From the NCBI GenBank assembly GCA_021014945.1, contig MU266342.1:1-64000 (forward strand): a stretch of 64,000 nucleotides of DNA, read 5' to 3'. A program made the translations under genes and the position numbers. Positions 1 through 11,204 of the stretch are shown here, piece after piece. Under the pieces are notes generated by a model. The model made no database searches. It was not told the DNA's origin and worked only from the letters and a program-made list of their open reading frames with translations. Source of the DNA: Leucogyrophana mollusca. Taxonomy: Eukaryota; Basidiomycota; Agaricomycetes; Boletales. Every line of letters starts with the position of its first letter. Positions within the stretch are counted from its first letter, which is position 1.

Positions 1-68
1 TGCATAATCAATACCACCTGTACTATCCTTCTCGCGAAGTCACGTCCAACACAACCGGCAGCCTAAAA

Positions 69-270
69 GTGGGCGGACGGATCGTGCCAGATTCGAACCT
101 ATATCCTAGTGGGCGGACGGATGGCGCCGGATTTGAACCTATATCCCAGCGGGCGGGCATATGGCATGCAGTCTGAACCTGTATCCGCCGGGGCGGACGG
201 ATGGTGCTCGTATATAGAGGTCCGAGGAGAAAACGGACCTATGGGCCCAAAAAAGTGGGCGGACGGATGT
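69..270. repeat. 40-bp tandem repeat, four adjacent copies plus one detached partial copy
   Basis: The motif GGGCGGACGGAT, or a close variant, starts at 71, 111, 151 and 191, giving an exact 40-bp period, and appears once more at 257. Each full unit also carries a GAACCTATATCC-like stretch. Read on the minus strand, copy 2 contains GGTTCAAATCC and copy 1 GGTTCGAATCT, which resemble the internal B box (T arm) of tRNA genes. No A box or acceptor stem is visible, so this is not called a tRNA. The third copy is the most diverged. The repeat borders the truncated end of the RNase III fragment at 301-534. Confidence 0.85.
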
Positions 271-300
271 GCCGAAATATGGACATTTTGGATACAACCT

Positions 301-534
301 CTAAAGGGATATGCAGGGGTCCTGCTGGTATAGGTAAAGCGCCACGGACACGTGCATTAGGGAGTCACCAACGAACTCGAGACGCTCTCTCTCAGACGAC
401 GAGCAAGATATGACGGCTTCCCAGTCCGTGAGTCCGGGCAGTGAGAATACATATCCGGGGTCATTGATGGCGGCGACAATGGCATTTTGCAATGCGCCGT
501 GAATACCAGAAGGATGTTTGGAACGGTTGCCCAT
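301..534 (-). pseudogene. Truncated RNase III-domain protein fragment
   Basis: The 77-residue reading frame contains ERLEFVGDSLM, which fits the RNase III signature (E-R-L-E-F-x-G-D). A preceding segment (residues about 8-45) looks like the first helices of small agaricomycete RNase III-domain proteins. The rest of the domain, including the second acidic cluster needed for metal binding, is absent: after YLYQQ the frame meets a stop within about seven codons, no good donor site is visible, and the 40-bp repeat follows. The family normally has about 150 or more residues. I read it as a broken or 3'-truncated copy. An intron leading to exons left of the window cannot be ruled out. Confidence 0.55.
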
Positions 535-1156
535 GGCAGACAGTGCTAGACAATTCCTGTGGGTAAAAGTAAGACAATAAGGGGAGTATAATTAATAGCA
601 GTCACTGTTGCGTAGAGTATTGGGATGCTTGCGGGCTGACACTTGGTTCACTCAGGCGGCTGGCGTACCGCTGACTAAATGACTTGGCAATGTAATTGAC
701 CCTCAAGAAAGAAATAGCACGAGGTCTGGACAAACAGCGCGTCAACAAAGATATGTCGATACAGGGCCGCGAAATTACAGTTCACCAGCTTCAAGTTGGG
801 CAGTTACTTCACTTCAGCGGACCGGTAGATGGACCACAAAAATCTACATATCCAAGGTCTTGGATTCACAGACCGGAAGACTCAAGGTCGCTGTTTCTGG
901 CTTCGATGAGCCTTTCTTGACGCTGCTTCATCCTCGTCCACCCTGCTGTAATAGCAGGACTTCCCCATGAGGAAGTTGCTAGAAGCTGGAGCTTTTTTGC
1001 ACGGCAATAATTTCGGGACCGGTCTCCTAAGCCAGGGTGGATGGCAGGGTGAATGGCGCGACACTGACCCGAAGAAAGTGTCTGGATCTTCCTCCGTTCA
1101 CTCAGCAGTGTCGTGCTGCCCCACTTCAGCGCTCGAAAACTCATTCAGCCGACCAC
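535..1156. other. Intergenic region, no supported gene
   Basis: Short overlapping frames on both strands carry no recognisable motif and no consistent splice sites. The right part is presumably the promoter and leader of the acid phosphatase gene at 1157. No CACGTG-type phosphate-control element was noticed here. Confidence 0.5.
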
Positions 1157-3274
1157 ATGTTGCCCAGCCTTCTGTTGCTCGGCGTCTTGTCGCTCCCTTC
1201 CTACGCTCGTTTCACCCGATCGACTGTTACAGCTGCCACTTACGCAGGTGGAACATCTACAGCGGACTATCCGCCTTCGGGAGCAACAAATAATGCAGTC
1301 GACTCTTATTTTCCGGACGCATCGCAAGTAGGCTATCCCGGCCCAACACCTAGTGAGTAGGACAAGCCTGAGTTGGCCTGGATGCTAAATAACTGCATCT
1401 TGTAGCTGGTGATGAGGCTGAAGCTATCGCAACTGCACCAAGCTACCCGAAGGTAACCACCGCATTTCCCCTCGTGAAACCCAATGCGGCAGACAACAAA
1501 GGCGGCACCTTTGACGTCATTCGCTATTGGGGGAATCTCTCTCCAATGTACTCCGTGGAATCATTTGGTCTACCTGACGCGTCTCCATTAATCCCGGAGG
1601 GATGTGGTCTCAACCAAGTCCACCTGTTGATTCGACACGGTGCCCGCTACCCCACAACTGGAGACGGGCCCTCTAAGTTCGCGACGGCGATTCATACTGC
1701 TGCTTCTGGGCCTGGTTTCACCGTCAGTGGGGCGTTGGAGTTCCTAAGTACCTGGACATACAAGCTCGGTGCAGAGATTTTGACACCTTTTGGCCATGAG
1801 GCGCTGTATGCGCACTTTATCTCTCTGCGGTTGCTTTGCTTACGTTTAATTCAGCTTTAACACTGGCGTGTCGTTCAGAGTCAGGTATGGGGAGTTGTTA
1901 AAGGGTTTCACCGAGTTACCGGTATTCCGCACCACATCAACAGGTAGCTTTCGTCATTTGCCGGTTTGTCCTTGGCTGACCATGGACTTGTAGATCGGAT
2001 GGTGGACTCTGCGTGAGCATAATTTATCCTATGAGTCCCGTGTGAAAGCGCTGATCCGGCTGTGTAGCCTCAACTTTGCTGCAGGCTTCTTTGGGTTGCG
2101 AACCTACCAGGACGACTATCGACAAGAGATACTAATCGATGCCGGTGGTTTTAATAACACCCTTGCACCATATCTCATCTGTCAAAATAACGGGGAAGTC
2201 AGCAACTATGGGTACTCGCAAGCGAGCAAGTGGGAGAACATTTATCTTCAATCAGCTCTGAAGCGCTTGCAACCCATGATCCAAGGCTACAACCTGTCCA
2301 TCACAGACTTGTTTGAGATGCAGCAAACATGTGCGTATGAGGTAGGTGTCAGATGCAGACTTTGCGCACTCGGCCTAAGTTTTTTTTTCAGACTGTGGCT
2401 CTCGGATATTCGATGTTCTGCGACTTATTCACCGAAGAGGAGTGGAATGGATTTGAATATGCCCAAGGTTAGTTGTCCGCTGTTTTCTATTTCTTCAACT
2501 GGCTGACCGTCCTGCTCAGATCTACGTGAGATTTTATCATACGTAGGAAGTGAACTAATGGCTAAAGTATCTCAAAGAGTATTGGTACAATGTTGGCCCA
2601 GGAAACCCCACTGCCGCGGCCATGGGACTGGGATATGTGCAAGAGCTCGTTGCTCGATTGACGCAGACACCCATTACTGTGTGGAACAGCACTACCAATA
2701 GCACGCTGGACGGCAACAATATCACCTTTCCGCTGAACCAGCCTATATTTGTTGACGTCACTCACGACGTCTCCATTGCGAGCAGTTAAGCCACCTCATA
2801 CTCTCCAAAAACGCAATGTAGCTGACCAATGACAGTTGTTACTGCCCTGAACTTTACTAGTTTGGCCGCCAATGGCCCATTGCCAACAGACCACATCCCT
2901 CCCAACCAGGCAAGCGTTGCAAACATATCCCGTCTCGGTTAACTTACGTCGCTCCCCAGTCGTACATAGCCAGCCAAATCGCGCCGTTTGCAAGCAATCT
3001 CGTCGCGCAGGTATTGTCATGCCCCGCGTCAGAGGAACCGACACACATCCGATTCATCCTCAATGATGGAGTCGTGCCATTGACCGGTGTCAATGGCTGC
3101 CTGGAGGACAAGAACGGCCTCTGCGCGCTCTCCAGCTTCATCAGCGGGATGCAGGAACGCATCGGTCAGATCGACTTTGATTACGATTGCTTTGCAAACT
3201 ACACCATGCCGGATCCTGATAACATCACCGATGGGCGGTACCCTGCATGGATGAGGAACCTTGCAGCTCAATAA
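1157..3274 (+). CDS. Secreted histidine acid phosphatase (phytase-like)
   Basis: Model: join(1157..1352,1406..1805,1855..1943,1994..2012,2068..2341,2392..2467,2520..2525,2578..2784,2836..2915,2960..3274). The protein starts with a hydrophobic signal peptide (MLPSLLLLGVLSLPSYA), so secretion is likely. It carries the family signature RHGARYP, whose His is the phosphate-accepting nucleophile, and a later THDVS (HD motif) with the proton-donor Asp. Family members hydrolyse phosphomonoesters, some of them phytate; the substrate cannot be read from sequence. Several N-x-S/T sites suggest glycosylation. The start was chosen for the signal peptide. Two points are less secure: a 6-nt exon (2520-2525), which is the only arrangement I found that keeps frame between the EEEWNGFEYAQ and YWYNVGPG segments, and a 44-nt intron at 2916-2959. 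The convergence of all phases makes an intact gene likely. Confidence 0.9.
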
Positions 3275-3689
3275 ATAATCCGATATTAATCAGGGTGACG
3301 CAGTCCTTCAGATGGTATATTCATCCCGCTTATAGAATACCGTAAGGCCAACTTGTCATGTTCAATGGGGGGCGGGTGGCCGGCACTTCAGATAATTCAA
3401 TCGAACTGACCCAAGGTTATACTTCTCATCGTTAATGACTTGAAGCCCAAACTGCTGGAGTATATTCGTGGAACACCCAAGAGCACGCGATGACCCCTTG
3501 TGGTGTGGTCATGATAGGAGGGATACTTCCGTTATAAGTAGGGATCGTGGGAATGTTATGATCTGACCAAATAACACGTAAACAAGTCGCGCTGTCTACT
3601 ACCTGGTACTTTTTTTAGATTTCTTCTTCAGGCCATCAAACGCGCAGATACACGTTGCCTTCTGTTTATTTAATCTAACCACATAGGCA
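3275..3689. other. Intergenic, between phosphatase and RecQ gene
   Basis: No coding signal was found. The stretch holds the 3' end of the phosphatase gene and the promoter/leader of the RecQ helicase gene. A pyrimidine-rich run lies near 3610-3625. Confidence 0.5.
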
Positions 3690-6601
3690 ATGGAGACTGC
3701 CAGACAGGTTCTGCACGAGGTCTTCGAGTTCCCGGACTTCCGCTTGTCACAGGAGGCTGTAAGTCGATGAACGCACATTGGTGTTCTCAACGTAGGCTTA
3801 GCCGCCTCGAATCCCCATAGGTCATCAGGCGACTGCTGGAGGGCAACGAGAACGCTCTCGTGCTTTATCCAACTGGAGGTATGTGCTCGCCTGCGCCAGG
3901 CCAGTCGTCCTCTCTGACCCAGTCCGCAGGGGGGAAGAGCTTAACCTATCAAGTTCCCGCTTTATGCCTCCCAGTAGGGGTTACAAGCGATTCCTTCCTG
4001 GTTACTATCTGAACCTGCTGCAGGGATTAACTCTTGTGATATCGCCTCTTATTGCGCTCATGAAAGACCAAGTCGACGCCCTCGTCGCGCGAGGAGTGAA
4101 GGCCGCCAATCTTGACAGCACACTGGGCGCAGACCGATCAGCGTTTGTCAAAGAGGAAGTCATTTCAGGTCGTCTCAAACTACTCTACGTCGCTCCTGAA
4201 AGGTAGCACTTCTGCCATGCCCTTCCCGCGTGCACTCACGCGTTTTTAGACTGAATAACGAAGGTTTTATCGCCATGATGAGCCATGTCAAGATTTCATT
4301 GTTGGCTGTGGACGAATCGCACTGTATCTCTCAGGTCTGTGTTGAAACGTTCCGGTATGTTTCTCTTTCTTATAATTCCACAGTGGGGCGCAAGCTTTCG
4401 GCCCGAGTATCTCAAGGTGCATTTCCTGTGAAGCATGTTACCCCACCAATATATCTCACCGCAGACACAGATTGCACGTTTTGCTGAAGAGATGGACGTG
4501 GAACGTGTGCTCTGTCTCACGGCTACCGCAACTCCAAACGTAGCCGAGGATATCTGTAAATCATTTTATATTGATACCAAGGAGGGTGTTTTCCGCACTC
4601 CTGTATATCGTCCCAAGTGAGCGCCATAGCATCATAGATGTGGGCTCACGCTAACCTCATTCGTAGCCTTGCCTTCAAGGTGGAGGTCGCTGAGACTTTC
4701 GATCAGAAATTGAACTACCTGATACCTTTCCTGAAGCGGAGGACTGGACCTGCGATTGTCTATGTTACACTTCAGAAACAGGCCGAAGAGGTAGCGGGCC
4801 GCTTGCGTCTCCACGACTTGGACCCAATGGTCTATCATGCCGGGCTCGCGGCCGAGGAGCGCACTAGAGTACAAGCTCAATTTATGGACTCAGAGAAAGG
4901 CATAGTCTGTGCCACCATTGCCTTTGGAATGGGGATAGACAAAGGTGGGCGAGATGCAGACTTTAACAATGGAGGAGCTGACATTCTTCCACCATAGCCA
5001 ACATTCGTCAGGTAGGTTACAGCGATCAAGGATTCTGGCCGGGCCGAATGACCGACGCCTGCATTACAGGTCGTCCATCTCTACATGCCGAAAACGTTGG
5101 AGAATTATAGTCAAGAAGTTGGCCGAGCTGGTCGTGATAATCTCCCGTCTGAATGCGTGATGTTCTTGTGTGCACCCGACATTCCCATATTGGAAGGCTT
5201 TGCCCGAGGGGATACGTGCTCCAAGACAGACTTGGGACTATGGCTCCAAGAAGTGGCCTTCAAGGAACCTGCCGGGGACGGTACTTTGGATTTCAACCAC
5301 TACCAACAATCGAAACAGTGAGTCTTTAACTGACTCGAGCGCCACACCTTCATTCAAACCTCCCCAGATACGACATACGTGTATGTTGGTTATGTTTCAT
5401 AGTGTGTAATACTAAAAGGGCTGTTAAACTTACTACAGCCGAATGTTCTCGGGCTCGCCTACGCCCACCTAGAGCTCGATTATAACTATATCCGCGCGAT
5501 CACTCCATTTTACCAAGTATACGATCTATCGAAACGCACTGATGTCGACTGGGACAAGGTGATGGCTGATTCGTCACAGGCCGGCAAAACCATTCGGAAA
5601 TACTGGTCCCCCCGCAGTTCAGGATACCAGGTTAATTTTTGCCCTGCCCTTGCATTTTATACCTGTCTGCTGACATCATTAAAGATCGACGTAGTCTCCG
5701 CCGCTTCTCTGTCCGGCGTTGATCGAGGTGATTTTGCAAGGAAAATTAGCGACTGGGAGCTCAGTGGTAAGTAGCATTACAATTATGGGCTCTTACCAAG
5801 GTTGACCGCTGTGCGCCTTTAGGATGGGTCACGTCCAAGGCCTCCCAAGTTCGGGCAGTGAGTACATTTGTCTTGTGGTCACTTGCCCAACGAAAGCCTC
5901 ACTTCTTGTAGCGCTATAAGATCCTCAATCCATTGCCAAAAACCGCCGAAGAGATCAAAGACGTGGCGGATTTGATGTACCAACGCATGATAGCAAGAGA
6001 GGACGAAGCCGTGCAGAAGCTTCGACAAGTCATCGACTTCGCTACCACTGATGATTGTGCGTCATTGCAACTACTTAGTGCAAGCATTCTCCATTTATGC
6101 GTTTCCTCAGGTTTGGCACAAGCCCTTGCGTCATACTTCGGGGATCCAGATGCCGTGCGGGGCGGCCTGTGTGGAACATGCACTTTCTGTAAATCCGGTG
6201 AAGCTGTCACGTTCGATTCACGCGTCCAAGCAATGCCGGATCCCACCAAAATCGCGGCTATCCTCGATGCTTGCCCTGAGCGCGACGATCCACGACTCCT
6301 TGCCCGTATGGCGTTTGGTATCACCTCGCCTCGCCTTACTGCTGGTAAATGGTCGACTTCTCACCCTTTGTTTGGAAGCATGGTGGATGTCAAATTTACC
6401 GCGCTTATCGAAGCCTTCGAAGTGGAATGCAAGAAAGCTGGATACACGAAAGTGGCTACGACGGCCACTCCGCCAGCCAGCAAGAAACGAACGTACACGC
6501 AGTCGACTTCCTATGGGAGCTCTTATAGCCGGGGCGGTGGATCTCGTGGCAGGGGGTCTTTTAGTCGAGGAGGATCGTCAAACAAACGAGGACGATGGTA
6601 A
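3690..6601 (+). CDS. RecQ-family ATP-dependent DNA helicase
   Basis: Model: join(3690..3758,3821..3878,3930..3973,4024..4202,4250..4334,4384..4416,4465..4616,4667..4944,4998..5011,5070..5318,5368..5380,5439..5630,5685..5766,5823..5857,5912..6056,6111..6601). Helicase motifs run in order: Walker A PTGGGKS, motif Ia SPLIALMKDQ, motif II DESHCISQWG (RecQ DExH box plus aromatic-rich loop), motif III LTATAT, motif IV region IVYV, motif V GIVCATIAFGMGIDK and motif VI QEVGRAGRD. A zinc-binding segment follows (CLAQALASYFGD, then CGTCTFC). The C-terminus is an RG-rich tail (SRGRGSFSRGG). RecQ enzymes unwind DNA 3'-5' in recombination and fork repair. I see no HRDC domain. The intron at 6057-6110 is 54 nt and in frame; removing it restores the expected Cys-containing zinc segment. 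Exon 9 is only 14 nt. Confidence 0.93.
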
Positions 6602-6986
6602 GATGGCCTTGAAGCACTTGGATCTTCGAGCTGGGTGCCTTTGGGGATTTGTTTGAATACTGATACTCGAGATAATCCATCTACATATCTTATACATATT
6701 ATTATACGAAGCAGACAGACCGGTATCTCTGTACAGTATGATTTTATACGGCTAATACTGTATCAATGCCCAGTGAGCTCTCCGAGAAAGCAACCAATGC
6801 TTATTTGCTGTCTACTACCCCACCAAGAAAGGAAAGTCTTACTAAGCAAGATCGTCCGTCATTCCAACCTTCAGGACAAGGCGGTTGTTGCAGCAGCACA
6901 AAGCTTGAAGCTGGTCTTTTACCAAGGGACCTTCGCTCTGACGATTCTGAACTGTGTCTGGGACGAACCTCTGCGAGCGTGTTAAA
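6602..6986. other. Intergenic, RecQ to TAF5
   Basis: Nothing supportable was found. It contains the RecQ 3' end and the TAF5 promoter/leader. The start of TAF5 at 6987 has AAAATG context. Confidence 0.5.
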
Positions 6987-9781
6987 ATGTCAGCTGCAAC
7001 CCCCGCTTCCCAATCCTCGGGCGGTGTCTCTCCTGCAAATGCTGGCCCACAGGACGCTGCACAAAGTGCAAACCCCACTGACCGGCTGGTATTAGAGTAT
7101 CTACGCTCTCGGGGGCATAAATCGGCAGAAAAGGCTCTTCTCGAAGCGATTGACGGAGGCTCTGTCGATGCCTCAGCGAAAACGACGGTCTCGCCTGAAG
7201 ATCTCGTCAAGAACTTGGCGGTGTACGCGCAGAAATCGAATAGACCAGGAGAAAATGTCCTCAGGGAAAGCACGAGTGTACTACAGGAGCTTACCACAAT
7301 GGGGAATCCTACCAATATTCAGAACCTCATCTCGAGTCTTGGTTCGGTTGGGGCCGAGGAGATCCTCTCCGTTGATCCTACAGACAAGCAGGAGGGCTTT
7401 CGTGAGCTTGAAGCATGGGTCGAAGGGTCCTTGGATATGTACAGGGTAAGTTATTCTGTACGATAATTGATCAAAGCGTGTCAACATTGTGCCCCTAGCC
7501 CGAGTTTCGGCCAATACTGTTCCCGATATTCTGTCATTTTCATCTGGACCTTGTCCAGCGTGGCTTTAAGGAAGCTGGTACGTCCTACTACAACGATAGC
7601 TAGAGGAGCCTGTGTTTTAATTGTAAATACAGCCTTGCGTTTCTATTCGACTTTTGCTTCTTCATTGGCGCCCATGCACAACGCCACTCTTCATCACCTA
7701 TCAACTTTGCTGCTTCCCTCCCATGTTCAAAATGACGAGCTCGCTCAGCGTTTCCGGAACGAGAAGTATGTAATCAAAATGAGCCGCTCCGGATTTGGCC
7801 TCCTTGTTGGATGGTTGACGGAAGGCGTCGGAGGGGAGGCCCTTGGTGCAGGTGAAGGGTTTTCTGGCGAGAGGGGTAAGAGGGGGAGATCGGCAGTGAT
7901 GCGCGTAGTGAACAATCATTTGCGCTTCGACGGTGAACGCCCTCGTTCTTGCTTATCCTGAATTTGTCCTGAATGTTCACATATTCAACCACAGTCACAG
8001 CCGCAAGTACCACCGCAGTATCACCTAATGCCTGGGAGGAGTCCACAGGATTGCTTTCTTCTCTCATTTCTCAGCCTAGCACGTCAACGAGTATCCCAAA
8101 CCCGCACAGTTTTAATGCCTCGAAGGGCGAGCTGAAGCTGGGGCCCGCTCCCGTCTCCGAAGAGTTGAGCGCAGAGACCGAACGCGTCTTGAGAGAGCGA
8201 GCCATGATGGACCGAGATCCTGGAGCGCAATACGACTTGCACCATTTACGACCCGCCGCTGTTCCAGGTGTTACTGCACCCTCGGAAAATGATCTTCTCC
8301 CGCATCCCCCGACCTTCAAAACGATCGACGTCCAGAGGGAGGTAGAGAAGGTCCGCGACGCAAGAAAACGCATACGGCTGGAACCTTCGACTCTGAACTC
8401 CGTTGACTTGAACTCTGCTCAAGGTGGAGCAGCACGTGCCCGGGCTCTGCCTAGTATCTGTGCCTACACTCTGCACGACGTCGGAGAAGGGTGAGTAACC
8501 GTTGTGTTTTCTACTTGTCTACCAATGAACTTTCGAAGCGCACCATGCTGCACTTTTTCACCCGATATCACGCTTATGGCAGCAGGCTTTTCCGAGAGCT
8601 ACATCCGTTTGTGGAGCTTGAAAGGGGAGAAGCTCAAGGGGCTGCGAAACGACTTTTCGCTTAGTTCGATACGGGACTGTACGTTCGTTGCGTTATCAAT
8701 GCAGGGGTTGTTTGGTCGCTCACGAGGTACGGTTGGCAGCGGGGTCTGTTTCCAAACTTCAAGAAAAAGAAGGGAGCACTACCCGAAAGCTCATTGGGCA
8801 CAGTGGTCCTGTGTACTCATTATCGTTTGACCCTCTCAGTGGCTCGGCAGCACCACCAAAACATCTCTTGTCCGCGTCTGCTGATGCCACAGCACGGCTC
8901 TGGTCGCTCGATACGATGACGAACGTCGTAGCGTATCGGGGACACCAAAATCCCGTGTGGGACGTCCAGTGGAGTCCCATGGGTATTTATTTCGCTACTG
9001 CCAGTCGAGATCGGACCGCCAGGCTCTGGTCAACCGACCGGACGTCATGTTTGCGGGTGTACGCTGGTCATCTAAGTGATGTTGACGTACGTCCGTCAGC
9101 ACTATCATATCCGCAACCTAGCTCATAGTATTTGTGACCCCTGAAGTGTGTGCGATTCCATCCAAACTCACTGTATCTTGCAACTGGGTCTAGTGACTGG
9201 ACCGCTCGATTGTGGGATGTACAACGTGGTTCATGCGTCCGAGTATTCATCGGTCACCAGGGCACGCTCTCCACCCTTGCGATAAGTCCGGATGGACGCT
9301 ATCTTGCAAGCGCAGGTCAGTGTGGGTGTACCGTGTCTTTGGTGCTTGCTGAGCCGCTAGGCATTCAGGTGAAGACCTTGCCATCAACCTTTGGGATCTG
9401 GGTTCCGGGCGTCGAATCAAGAAGATGACAGGTCATACCGCATCGATCTATTCCCTCGCTTTCAGCGCGGAGTCATCAATGTTGGTGAGTGGAGGAGCAG
9501 ACTGGACCGTCCGATGCTGGGACACCAAATCTACGGGTGGACCAGCAAAGGCGCGAGAAAATGGTGCCAATGAGTCTGGCGGGGCACGTGCGCTTGGAGA
9601 AGAAGAGAACAACGAAACGTATGTTGATTTCGATGTGATCAAAATGCTGTTGCTGACTGCTCGCAGCTCGGACCTCTTAGCCACATTCCCTACTAAACGG
9701 ACTCCGATAACGAACGTACACTTCACTCCTCGAAATCTTTGTTTGGTTTCAGGGACTTATCTAGCTCCCGACTCGAGATGA
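6987..9781 (+). CDS. taf5: TFIID subunit TAF5 (LisH + TAF5 N-terminal domain + WD40)
   Basis: Model: join(6987..7445,7499..7577,7633..7932,7995..8490,8539..8678,8705..8726,8777..9086,9147..9315,9369..9618,9667..9781), 779 residues. A LisH-like segment (VLEYLRSRGHKSAEKALL) lies near residues 33-50. The TAF5-type helical domain follows, starting around FRELEAWVEGSLDMYRPEF. A low-complexity linker leads to at least six WD40 blades, with repeats such as SADATARLW, SRDRTARLW and SSDWTARLWD. TAF5 scaffolds TFIID; in some fungi it is shared with SAGA. Exon 6 is a 22-nt micro-exon whose flanking introns are the least certain part. The intron at 9619-9666 is 48 nt and in frame. Total length is near that expected for TAF5. 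Confidence 0.92.
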
Positions 9782-9962
9782 TATTTGTGTTGCATTGTAC
9801 ACTACTTGCATCATCATCCGCACCCATAACTGCTATCGCTGACCATTCACATATCCCGCTTTTTTGATCACATGCAACAACGAATGATCGCATAAACCCT
9901 CAAAGCTACTGGACCATGTCTTCGATGGCATCTATCTAACCCTCAAACCCCGACCAGCCTCA

Positions 9963-10617
9963 TCATCGATTCTCTCCAAAGGGCCACGTTTCCAGGTGGC
10001 CTTCGTGATGTCTAATCCACCATTCTATAAGGTCTATCTCCGAGGCCTCGAGTCCGTATAGGACAGCTATTATGTTCTTTGCGCATCTCCTTCTGGCAGG
10101 GCTGGGTATGTCCGCAGGATCGCGATTCAAAGCAGCATTAATGAGGACTATCTTGCCGCTCGTGATCCCTTTATCGTCGCGGAGGATTTCCTCTCGAGTG
10201 CGGTAGACGGTTGCGTCCGACTGACTTGACGGCTGCGAGGATTGAAAGTCCGAGCTTGTGTCGTCAGAATCATATTCGTCCACGCTGCGTCTTCTCGCAA
10301 CTGGAGTTGCTCGATCGTCGTCGTCTTCTGTGCTTTGGGAGGACCACTGTTGATACAACTCCTGAGATCCCAAGCCAAAATCGTCGTCCTCCTCGTCACG
10401 CTATTGAGGAACACCTCAGTTGAGCCATATAAGCAATATTAAGGCGAGTGCCAACCTTTCTTTCTGCCCTCTCAATAGCAGCATTATCCTTCTCGATCTC
10501 GTTTCTCTGCGCCTCCAACTCGTCTTCGTGGGCAAGTTGAGAGGAAGTAAAGTGCTCGAAGCTCCCCGAGAAAGCTTCCGTCAAGGGGCGAGGGTAACAT
10601 GATCGTTGAGTTCTCAT
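9963..10617 (-). CDS. Uncharacterised acidic/charged protein, 199 residues
   Basis: Model: complement(join(9963..10400,10456..10617)). Exon 1 contains a charged helical stretch (residues about 30-54, likely coiled coil). Exon 2 opens with an acidic run (RDEEDDD), then a Ser/Asp-rich disordered segment, then a compact C-terminal part (ARRRCAKNIIAVLYGLEASE and onward, with Trp pairs). The intron has a GT donor after ERAERK and an AATAG acceptor, and the two exons join in phase. No domain is recognised. It converges tail-to-tail with TAF5, with about 180 bp between the stops. Confidence 0.65.
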
Positions 10618-11204
10618 GGTTTGCGAGGGTGAGTTTTGGTTCGTTTCGTGATCACTCGCGACCTACTTATATAGCTCTATGAAGCCTTTCATTGGGGTGG
10701 CTCAAGAGCAGTTGGCCCTTAGCAACGACTCCCTTTCAATGTATGTTGTAAACTACGCCTTTGAGCGTTGGAAGGAAACCAAAATCAGGGGCGATCACCG
10801 TTCTTGTCACAGGCTAATGCTTTTCGTCACTCCAGGGGAAGAGTAAGGTTATTATCCCCTTTCATAAACGAAGTGGCGCATATGAGGAGACATCCGAGCA
10901 CTGTGAGGAGTTTCAGAAGTCATTGGCTTGCTCTTTGTACATCTAATTCCGCGAATCTGAGCTCTGTAGGATATGTTTGTACGCGTCTGGGTTCAAGTTA
11001 GAGTTAGTTCATTACAAGCTGGTTCGCGAAGCCCTTTAGCCCAGTCACGTGTCTGTAAATGAAAGCAGCTGTACAGGCATAAAGAACTCGTCCACTGCCA
11101 CTCAACCCCAGTGGCCCAAACCACACCGTTTCGAGGATTTTACAAGCGTAGGGTTGTTCCACCTCTTGTCCGTGCATTCTACAGTCTATAATTCCGCTCA
11201 GAAT
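10618..11204. other. Divergent promoter region between two small genes
   Basis: No coding signal was found. A TCACGTG element (E-box type) lies near 11044-11050, about 155 bp upstream of the start at 11205. It could serve either neighbour; this is only a motif match. Confidence 0.4.

Noticed and set aside
61..210. tRNA gene(s) in the 40-bp repeat
   Set aside because: Only a T-arm-like sequence is present; no A box, anticodon arm or pairing acceptor stem.
61..270. CRISPR array
   Set aside because: Copies are directly adjacent with no unique spacers, and the genome is eukaryotic.
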